21,300 bases of DNA from positions 1 to 21,300 of the forward strand of contig CAQBRY010000019.1 in NCBI GenBank assembly GCA_948762645.1, in the 5' to 3' direction. The number at the start of each line of letters is the position of its first letter. Within the stretch, counting starts at the first letter, position 1. This stretch comes from an uncultured Eubacteriales bacterium. Its GTDB lineage: Bacteria; Bacillota; Clostridia; Oscillospirales; Acutalibacteraceae. The notes below the pieces were generated by a model that was not told where the DNA came from, did not search any database, and saw only the letters and a list, made by a program, of their open reading frames with translations. Of this stretch, positions 1 through 5,617 are shown one piece after another. Position numbers and translations under genes: made by a program.

Positions 1-35
1 ACCAAAACCTACAGAATAAAAGGAGACATTAAATT

Positions 36-1217
36 ATGGCGGGCGGTAAAATTTATGGAACAGCGTATAAACCAAATGGGACGAAATCCGGTGTTTATGA
101 TGTGTGGCTGTCATGGAATAGTAGCGTTTCAGACCTTACTTCAACTGTGAATGCTACTTTATACGTTAAAAGAAATGACGGATATTCAAACAGTGCATGG
201 AATAATTTTCATCAGGTCTGGGGTCGAATATACTTTAATGGAAATGAAGTAGGAAGATATGATAATTTAGATATTGATACAAGAAAATCTAAAACAGCAA
301 CATTATGCTCGGCGACTTTTTCAGTAAAGCATTCTAACGGAGCGGAAAAGAAAATAAATTTATCTGCTTCTTTTGGTGGAGTGGCGGTATCCGGACTCGA
401 TAGGGGAACCGTTTCATCTACTGAAGTTAGTCTTGGGACAATATCTATATATAGCCATTGCACAGCTCCAACGTGGTTCTCGGTTTCACCAAATCCTTTT
501 GAAAGCAAAGTAAAGTTAAGTTGGGGTGGAGCTTCAGGTGGCACTAACAATTCAATTAAAAATTATTATATTCAATATGCAACCAGCGATGATAATTCTA
601 ATTGGAGCGGTTGGAGTGGTTTAACTACTACAGAGGCAACCAAAGCGGATATTTCCCCTCAAATAAGCAGAGGAAAGTATATAAAGTACAGAATCAGAAC
701 ACAAGGAACAGCAGGGGAATCTTATTATTCAGGGTATAAAGAAACATCTTCAATAAGAAGAAACAGTAGACCTAATCCTCCTACTGAAATTAAAACGTCT
801 TTACTTAGTTATGTTTTAGGAGAGTCCATAACTATTTCATGGAATGAAGCAAAGGATATTGACAATAACATTACAGCTTATAGTTTAGAAAGCAGAAATT
901 CAGCTGATGGTTCTAATTGGGGCGAGTGGACTTCGCTTACTGAAAAAACAAACAAGCTTTCTTATAAGTTCACACCTTCCGCATCTTTTCTTCAAAATCA
1001 GTCGTTTGTACAGTTCAGGGTTTATTCTGAGGATTTACTTGGGGCGATAAGTAGCAAAGCTATTGTTTCAGAAGCTGTACAAAGGGATGATAATACCGGA
1101 GTAAGGTTTGGAATAGGTGGCAAATATAAGAAAACTTATTTATATGTAGGGAACAGTGGCAAGTGGCAAGAATATGACGTTTATGACGGTATTTATGGAA
1201 AATGGAGTACAGTATAA
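36..1217 (+). CDS. Phage tail-fibre / minor structural-like protein with Fn3-like repeats
   Basis: A 393-residue beta-rich protein. Residues 1-140 resemble the N-terminal domain of siphovirus minor structural proteins (many short Ser/Thr/Gly-rich strands). Residues about 142-245 and 246-352 are two fibronectin-III-like modules, each with a KLSW or TISW strand and a YYIQYA/YSLESR strand followed by an NWSGW or NWGEW turn. The C-terminus (about 353-393) carries two short Gly-Lys-Trp repeats (GNSGKWQ and GIYGKWS), as seen at the tips of phage tail proteins. The start is supported by AAGGAG ending about 9 bases before the ATG. Just upstream, an open frame ends at a TAA at 17-19, consistent with the end of a preceding structural gene. 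It would act in virion tail assembly or host-surface binding. No lysis or integrase gene is visible, so this is the edge or remnant of a prophage. The family assignment is from the domain pattern only. Confidence 0.65.
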   Translation: MAGGKIYGTAYKPNGTKSGVYDVWLSWNSSVSDLTSTVNATLYVKRNDGYSNSAWNNFHQVWGRIYFNGNEVGRYDNLDIDTRKSKTATLCSATFSVKHSNGAEKKINLSASFGGVAVSGLDRGTVSSTEVSLGTISIYSHCTAPTWFSVSPNPFESKVKLSWGGASGGTNNSIKNYYIQYATSDDNSNWSGWSGLTTTEATKADISPQISRGKYIKYRIRTQGTAGESYYSGYKETSSIRRNSRPNPPTEIKTSLLSYVLGESITISWNEAKDIDNNITAYSLESRNSADGSNWGEWTSLTEKTNKLSYKFTPSASFLQNQSFVQFRVYSEDLLGAISSKAIVSEAVQRDDNTGVRFGIGGKYKKTYLYVGNSGKWQEYDVYDGIYGKWSTV

Positions 1218-1219
1218 GT

Positions 1220-1807
1220 TTATTCATCGTTTAGACTCTTTTCTTCTAAATAACCATCACTCATAAATTCAAAGTTTACAGCTTTGACGAAGTTTCTGGC
1301 AATATATAACTCATGTTTTTCTATAGAGTATGTCATTTTAAGAAGGTCGGAGTTAATTCTTTTTAAGTTAGTGGATTTACCATTTTCTAATTTATAAAGC
1401 GTGTATAAGCTCACACCTAAAGCTTTTGCTCCTTCAAAAAATGAAAGGTTTTCACGCCATCTGAGATATTTAAGATTTTGAGATACTGTTTTTAGCAGAC
1501 TTAGACTAGACGGATTTTTATAAAAACAAGAAGTGGCCTTATTAAAATACATCGACCAAAGCTTTGACTCCAATTTTTTATAATCTTCCGCACTAATATC
1601 TAATTGATATTCTTCGGGAATCATTAATTTTGTATTTCCAGTTTTTAAAGGCGATTTTACAAGAAAAATTACATTTCTGATTTTGGTTTCTCCCTTAATT
1701 TTAATGCTTACATCCATATATGCCGGATAAGAGCCATAAATTGCATTTTTTAGTTTAAGCTCGATAATAGTGTATTTTGATAGTTCGATCTTTTCAAAAG
1801 AAACCAT
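1220..1807 (-). CDS. Helix-turn-helix (XRE-like) regulator with novel N-terminal domain
   Basis: A 195-residue protein. Residues about 111-160 form a helix-turn-helix of XRE type: an NLKYLRWRENLSFFEGA helix, then ALGVSLYTLYKLENGK, which matches the usual 'LGVS..TL..LE.GK' turn and recognition helix. Residues 1-100 are a mixed alpha/beta region I do not recognise. The C-terminal 30 residues are acidic. The gene converges on the phage structural gene with only 2 bases between stop codons, and diverges from the RNase III gene across a 269-bp intergenic region. No good Shine-Dalgarno precedes the ATG, so the start is uncertain. By position it may control the divergent RNase III transcript; the phased GTTTAT repeats at 1899-1924 are possible operators (inference). 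Confidence 0.6.
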   Translation of the reverse strand: MVSFEKIELSKYTIIELKLKNAIYGSYPAYMDVSIKIKGETKIRNVIFLVKSPLKTGNTKLMIPEEYQLDISAEDYKKLESKLWSMYFNKATSCFYKNPSSLSLLKTVSQNLKYLRWRENLSFFEGAKALGVSLYTLYKLENGKSTNLKRINSDLLKMTYSIEKHELYIARNFVKAVNFEFMSDGYLEEKSLNDE

Positions 1808-1829
1808 TTGGGCAGGAAAGAAAAATCTA

Positions 1830-1858
1830 TTGACTTTTTTATATTAGTTTTTTATAAT
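1830..1858 (+). promoter_or_regulatory. Sigma-A promoter reading toward the RNase III gene
   Basis: TTGACT at 1830-1835 and a perfect TATAAT at 1853-1858 are separated by exactly 17 bases. Transcription would begin near 1865 and give a leader of about 210 bases before the RNase III start at 2077. No alternative strong promoter is visible closer to that gene. Confidence 0.6.
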
Positions 1859-1898
1859 TAAATTGTTTTAAGGTGTAATAAGTTAAATTTGAAACATT

Positions 1899-1924
1899 GT
1901 TTATGAGTGTTTATTCCTGTTTAT
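1899..1924. repeat. Three GTTTAT repeats on a 10-bp period (candidate operator)
   Basis: GTTTAT occurs at 1899, 1909 and 1919, each copy starting 10 bases after the last, so all lie on the same DNA face. They sit about 35-60 bases downstream of the probable transcription start of the RNase III transcript and about 90-120 bases from the start of the divergent HTH gene. The phasing suggests a protein-binding array, plausibly for the HTH protein next door. AT-rich DNA produces such words by chance fairly often. Confidence 0.3.
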
Positions 1925-2076
1925 GCAAGTGAGCCTGAGTAAATAATTGAAAACAAAGAATTAAATTTAATGAGTTTTGTTCTGACGATTATTCCTACTT
2001 TGTAATAAATATATTTTTGTCAGATATGCTCTATTGTACCTTTTGATGGATATTCTATTGAAAGGTGTTTTTTATT

Positions 2077-3123
2077 ATGGATGAAGAACTATTGCTTAAA
2101 ATGGTACAAGGTCAGATAGGCTATATTTTTAAAAATATTGACCTATTAAAGCAGGCGTTTATTAGAAAATCCTATACGGAAGAAAACGGCGGGGAGAACA
2201 ATGAGGTTTTAGAATTTATAGGCGATAAAGTTCTCGACTTTGTAGTGGTAAGGTTCCTTTCTCAGCGGTATGGACATTTGGAAAATGTTTACCTCTGTGA
2301 CCTCAACGAAGGTGAACTCACAAGTCTTAAAAGTAAAATGGTAGGGAAAAAATCATTAGCTTTAAGGATGGATGAACTTGGCTTTGCCCAGCATCTTATT
2401 ATGGGAAAAAGTGACATTCAGAATAATATTAATGAGAAGTTTTCCATTAAAGAAGACTTATTTGAAGCTATAATTGGTGCGGTTGCTATTGATTCTTGCT
2501 GGAATCTTAATGATATTCAATCTGTCGTCGAAATTATGCTGAACCTGGATTCATTTTTAATAAATGAAGAAGAGACTAATTATGTAAAGCTTATTCAAGA
2601 GTGGGAACTAAAGAAAAAGGGAGTTATCCCTCTGTACAAATACTACGAAGGTTCCTATGAATCAACTTGGTATTTCCCTTTTAATGGTATTTCTCAAACA
2701 TTTCCTATGTTATATCCTATTCATGAACTAAGATTTCATTGCAAGCTTAAATTGTTAGACTCACTTCCTATATTTCGTGGGTTCGGCCGCTCGAAAAATG
2801 AAGCAAGAATGGCAGTATGCGAACTAGCCTACAACTATTTAAGAAAAAATGACCTATTGTTTTGTATCCGAGATGAAATTGAGAATCCTAACAAGGATGA
2901 TGCGATAAACCAGCTAGAAATACTTGCTCGCCGAGGGTACTTTTCTATTCCGACATACGATTTTGAAGAAAACTACGATGCCAACGGCAATCCCATCTGG
3001 AAATGCAGTTGCCACATAGAAGAATATGATATACGTTTTTGTGCTGAGTCATCATCGAAAAAAGATTCAAAAAAGACTGCTGCCTTTGAAATGCTTGAAT
3101 ACGTTTTAAGAAAGGAGAAATAA
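2077..3123 (+). CDS. Accessory ribonuclease III with two dsRNA-binding domains
   Basis: A 348-residue RNase III-family endoribonuclease. Residues about 10-155 form the catalytic domain. The signature NEVLEFIGDKVLDF (42-55) supplies E43, E46 and D50, and EDLFEAIIGA (126-135) supplies D127 and E130, which align with E. coli E38, E41, D45, D114 and E117, so the site looks intact. Residues about 169-257 and 275-345 look like two successive dsRNA-binding domains, each ending in a KNEAR.A/SKKTAA helix. Housekeeping bacterial RNase III is about 230 residues with one such domain, so this is an extended accessory form. The ATG at 2077 is preferred over the in-frame GTG at 2065, because the GTG lies inside the AAAGGTG ribosome binding site. 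It is followed by a coupled small gene and lies between phage-like DNA and a gene-poor stretch. A role in phage or plasmid RNA processing or defence is inference. Confidence 0.85.
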   Translation: MDEELLLKMVQGQIGYIFKNIDLLKQAFIRKSYTEENGGENNEVLEFIGDKVLDFVVVRFLSQRYGHLENVYLCDLNEGELTSLKSKMVGKKSLALRMDELGFAQHLIMGKSDIQNNINEKFSIKEDLFEAIIGAVAIDSCWNLNDIQSVVEIMLNLDSFLINEEETNYVKLIQEWELKKKGVIPLYKYYEGSYESTWYFPFNGISQTFPMLYPIHELRFHCKLKLLDSLPIFRGFGRSKNEARMAVCELAYNYLRKNDLLFCIRDEIENPNKDDAINQLEILARRGYFSIPTYDFEENYDANGNPIWKCSCHIEEYDIRFCAESSSKKDSKKTAAFEMLEYVLRKEK

Positions 3124-3128
3124 ATTAT

Positions 3129-3278
3129 ATGATTAAATGGTGTTTTAATTACGATTCCGGTAAATATGAATACATAGATAAGGATGGATTCAGTATTACA
3201 CAAGGAGAATATGCTTTTAACTGGGATGATAGTGAATATATCAGAGAGGAAAGCGAACAAGGAAACCAAGATTGGTAA
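3129..3278 (+). CDS. Small acidic protein coupled to RNase III gene
   Basis: A 49-codon open frame begins 5 bases after the RNase III stop. Its ribosome binding site AAAGGAG (3111-3117) lies inside the last codons of the RNase III gene, so the two are probably translationally coupled. The product is strongly acidic (about 12 Asp/Glu against 4 Lys/Arg), has three Trp and several Tyr, and begins MIKWCFNYDSG. I do not recognise the family. An acidic partner encoded directly after a dsRNA-cutting enzyme could be a nucleic-acid mimic or regulator, but nothing in the sequence proves this. Confidence 0.5.
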   Translation: MIKWCFNYDSGKYEYIDKDGFSITQGEYAFNWDDSEYIREESEQGNQDW

Positions 3279-3662
3279 ATAATATAATTTAAAATAGGGG
3301 TCACAAACGAGCAAATAAGCTGCGACTATTTGGTAATTTGTGATGTGTTTTTCAATACGCATTTTTGTAATCCTCACAAATTACAGAATTCTTTTCAAAA
3401 ATGTTCACAATAGGAGCCCTTTTATAAAATTAATTATTGGACTTTTAGCACAACATGAAAAGTACATAAGGTTAATTTTTGTTAGACAAGTTAAGCCCTA
3501 TGCACTTTAATCTATTTTTGCACTGCCGGGATATTTTTATTATACGATAGTGTGATTATAGTTATTTTATCTTGCTGATAAATTAAAATCTTTAGATTCG
3601 ACTATGATATAATATATAAGTATGAGAGAATAATTAAAAGTATAAAAAGGACTGATAAATCA
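3279..3662. other. Gene-free interval with hairpins, before the YjbQ gene
   Basis: No convincing coding frame is visible here. The left end holds alternative hairpins (3301-3384, described separately). Near the right end a TATAAT at 3609-3614 lies about 50 bases before the YjbQ start and could be its -10 box, but no good -35 box sits 17 bases upstream. The remainder is AT-rich with no repeats I could recognise. Confidence 0.5.
3301..3343 (+). terminator. Probable terminator hairpin after the RNase III operon
   Basis: TCACAAA (3301-3307) pairs with TTTGTGA (3337-3343), and inside it CAAATA (3312-3317) pairs with TATTTG (3327-3332), across a symmetric 4x4 internal loop. TGTGTTTTTC follows. It lies 22 bases after the small acidic gene. 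The downstream arm can alternatively pair with 3374-3384. Confidence 0.45.
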
Positions 3663-4079
3663 ATGAAATCATATAGAAAAGAGTTGTTTTTTAATATTCC
3701 ATCGAGAAGAGGAATCGTAAATATCACAGAACAGGTCCAGGAAGCTGTTGATGAAAGCAACGTTAAAGAGGGGCTTGCTTTAGTTAATGCCATGAATATA
3801 ACTGCAAGTGTGTTTATTAATGATGATGAAGGTGGACTTCATCAAGATTATGAGGTTTGGCTTGAAAAACTTGCCCCGGAAAAACCATATGAACAGTATA
3901 ATCATAACGGATATGAAGATAACGCAGATGCACATTTGAAAAGAACAATCATGGGAAGAGAAACAGTTGTTGCAATTACAAATGGAAAACTTGATTTTGG
4001 TACTTGGGAGCAGATATTTTATTTTGAATTTGATGGGAAACGTCAGAAACACGTACTTATAAAGGTTATTGGAGAGTAA
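3663..4079 (+). CDS. yjbQ: YjbQ/UPF0047 family protein
   Basis: A 138-residue protein matching the YjbQ (UPF0047) family over its whole length. Family hallmarks are ITASVFINDDE (46-56), an N-D-DAHLKR segment around His91, ITNGKLDFGTWEQI (105-118) and EFDGKR (122-127), ending in the usual IGE. Members form small trimeric beta-barrels; E. coli YjbQ has weak thiamine-phosphate-synthase activity, but the physiological role is unclear. From memory, most members have His before the T-A-S strand (HITAS or HTTA); here that position is Asn45, which may affect the anion or metal site. The ribosome binding site (AAAAAGGA, about 12 bases from the ATG) is weak. A short remnant of a related copy lies 1.4 kb downstream. 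Confidence 0.85.
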   Translation: MKSYRKELFFNIPSRRGIVNITEQVQEAVDESNVKEGLALVNAMNITASVFINDDEGGLHQDYEVWLEKLAPEKPYEQYNHNGYEDNADAHLKRTIMGRETVVAITNGKLDFGTWEQIFYFEFDGKRQKHVLIKVIGE

Positions 4080-4117
4080 AAAATATTTAGCAAAAATTTT
4101 GAAGGGCGGGGGATATA

Positions 4118-4717
4118 GTGCAAAAGACGTTGTTATATATTCATGGTAAATGTGGCGGCTCTAAAGAGACGGAACAATTCAAGACATATTGTAATAGGTA
4201 TAGCATTTACGGAATTGATTTTGAGGACTTTACACCTTAGGGAACAAGGAATTTAATTGTATCCACATTTGAAAAACTGCAAAAAGAATATACAAGCTTT
4301 TCAGTTATTACTAATAGTATGGGTGCTTATTTTGCCATGTTAGCATTGCAAAATAGCAATGTGGAAAAGGCATTTTTTATTTCGTCAATACTTAATATAG
4401 AAAAACTCATACTTGATATGATGATACAGGCTAATGTTACGGAAAAAGATATTAAAAAACAGCAAAAGATTGAAACTGATTTCGGAGAAGTGCTTTCATG
4501 GAATTATTTAATTTTTGTAGGAAATAATCCAATCCGATGGAATGTCCCTACAAATATTTTATACGCAGAGAATGATAATATGACTTCACGATAAACAGTT
4601 GATAAATTTGTAAACATACATAATGCTACATTAACCGTTATGCGTGGTGGGGAGCATTGGTTCCATACTACAGAGCAACTTGAATTTTTAGGTGAATGGC
4701 TATCTAACAATCTGTAA
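4118..4717 (+). pseudogene. Alpha/beta hydrolase, interrupted by two stop codons
   Basis: One reading frame of 200 codons from a GTG (preceded by GGGCGGGGGA) to TAA encodes a small alpha/beta-hydrolase but contains TAG at codon 41 (4238-4240) and TAA at codon 159 (4592-4594). Visible hallmarks are LLYIHGKCGG near the N-terminus (oxyanion-hole HG), a nucleophile-elbow-like NSMGAYFA with Ser, an ENDNMTS segment with the acid residue, and GGEHWFH carrying the catalytic His near the C-terminus. Everything before, between and after the stops is in the same frame and family-like, so the gene decayed by point mutation only. The first stop probably replaced a Trp codon (TGG to TAG). Two different stop codons, and standard termination elsewhere in the window, argue against recoding. 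It lies 38 bases after yjbQ. Confidence 0.75.
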
Positions 4718-4824
4718 TACTTGGACTAAAGGGCATCATTTCAAAATACAAAATAATAAATTTTATTAAGAGAGATGCAAACGTTTGTAATTAATCTGAA
4801 AAAATGTGAAATCTCAAGTATCGA

Positions 4825-5337
4825 TTAATCTGACGATGGTTGCAAGTTTTGAACTAGGCTTTTTTCCGCGCTCACCTTCTTATTTTTTAACAATAATTTA
4901 AAAATTGTTCTGACAAGCGGTTGAACAAAAAATAATTCTACAAAAAAAGCGAATGGAAAATTAAAAATTAATTTCTGCATCCAGTTAGATAAAAACTCAG
5001 AATTAATTCCATTATAAAGGACTGTTGCTATAAAAGACATCATAGGGCACATCAGACAGACTGTTGAACAGATTATTGCTGTTGTAACGACATAAGGCTT
5101 GTCTTTCATCGGGTTCACCTTTTTAAAAGCCATTTTTAAAGAAAGTGGTTCAGCAATAAATATTTCTAAAAGAAATGCAAAAATAAATTCTATTAATATT
5201 ACATTTTTAGCGGTCAGAAATACGCTGTTAGACATACCGCCCATTTCAATCGCTATATTGTAAAATACAAAACAGTGAACACTGATAATTACAGATAAAA
5301 ATGCAAAGATAATTTTTTGAAATTTTGTAGTTGGCAT
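4825..5337 (-). CDS. DUF2798-like four-helix membrane protein
   Basis: A 170-residue integral membrane protein with four hydrophobic segments at about 8-28, 44-62, 84-108 and 121-140. Helices 2 and 4 share a similar pattern (F-x-FAF, Glu, then xPL at 50-66 and 124-141), the internal duplication typical of DUF2798-type proteins. The ATG at 5337 is chosen over an upstream GTG (5349), because that GTG is part of the AGGAGTG ribosome binding site. The function of the family is unknown. The gene runs opposite to its neighbours and has its own promoter with a downstream inverted repeat, so it is probably regulated separately, perhaps by a TetR- or MarR-type repressor encoded elsewhere (inference). 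Confidence 0.65.
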   Translation of the reverse strand: MPTTKFQKIIFAFLSVIISVHCFVFYNIAIEMGGMSNSVFLTAKNVILIEFIFAFLLEIFIAEPLSLKMAFKKVNPMKDKPYVVTTAIICSTVCLMCPMMSFIATVLYNGINSEFLSNWMQKLIFNFPFAFFVELFFVQPLVRTIFKLLLKNKKVSAEKSLVQNLQPSSD

Positions 5338-5376
5338 AAAAATTGACACTCCTAGCTTTAAATTAATAACAAAAAA

Positions 5377-5427
5377 ACATGTAATGCTCCGTTCCGTAAT
5401 CAGATTTACGTGCGTAGCACTACATGT
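5377..5427. promoter_or_regulatory. Nested inverted repeat, candidate operator or leader hairpin
   Basis: Arms ACATGTAATGCT (5377-5388) and AGCACTACATGT (5416-5427) are complementary at 11 of 12 positions. Nested inside, CGTAA (5395-5399) faces TTACG (5406-5410). The element lies just downstream of the -10 box of the reverse-strand promoter, where a repressor would block the DUF2798-like gene or a leader hairpin would form. Confidence 0.45.
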
Positions 5428-5438
5428 GTCGTACTTTT

Positions 5439-5467
5439 ACGATATCATAAATTAAGAAATGTGTCAA
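5439..5467 (-). promoter_or_regulatory. Sigma-A promoter for the DUF2798-like gene
   Basis: On the reverse strand TTGACA (5467-5462) is followed after 17 bases by TATCGT (5444-5439). The -35 box is perfect; the -10 box is weak, with an overlapping TGATAT alternative. The transcript would run through the inverted repeat at 5427-5377 and reach the ribosome binding site at 5353. Confidence 0.45.
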
Positions 5468-5477
5468 GTAGCAATTT

Positions 5478-5572
5478 AAACTGCAAGTGTGCTTATTAAT
5501 GATGGTGGAAGCGGACTTCATCAGGACTATGAGGTTTGGCTTGATAGGCTGACGCCGAAAACATATTTTTGA
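5478..5572 (+). pseudogene. Remnant of a second YjbQ/UPF0047 gene
   Basis: From 5480, 30 codons read TASVLINDGG, SGLHQDYEVW, LDRLTPKTYF and then TGA. They match residues 48-76 of the intact YjbQ protein, and the DNA is clearly similar (for example GACTATGAGGTTTGGCTTGA). There is no start, no ribosome binding site and no remaining N- or C-terminal coding sequence. The copy is diverged, not identical, so it comes from a different homologue or an old duplication. Confidence 0.75.
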
Positions 5573-5584
5573 CGTATAATACGT
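5572..5584. promoter_or_regulatory. 13-bp palindrome overlapping a TATAAT box
   Basis: ACGTAT-A-ATACGT is a perfect palindrome around one central base, and TATAAT (5575-5580) lies within it, 38 bases before the start of the CoiA-helicase gene. This is a natural place for a repressor to block the promoter. No convincing -35 box lies 17 bases upstream. Confidence 0.35.
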
Positions 5585-5617
5585 GATCGTAAGCTTATTT
5601 TGTAGAGGAGTATTAAT

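Noticed and set aside
4238..4594. Possible stop-codon recoding (readthrough) in the hydrolase gene
   Set aside because: The two in-frame stops are of different kinds (TAG and TAA) and both codons end other genes normally in this window; no readthrough structure is visible. Decay is simpler.
4777..4788. GCAAACGTTTGT, a near-perfect LacI/PurR-type palindrome
   Set aside because: It lies between the 3' ends of two convergent genes, with no promoter or LacI-type regulator nearby, so it has nothing evident to control; a 10-bp palindrome can occur by chance.
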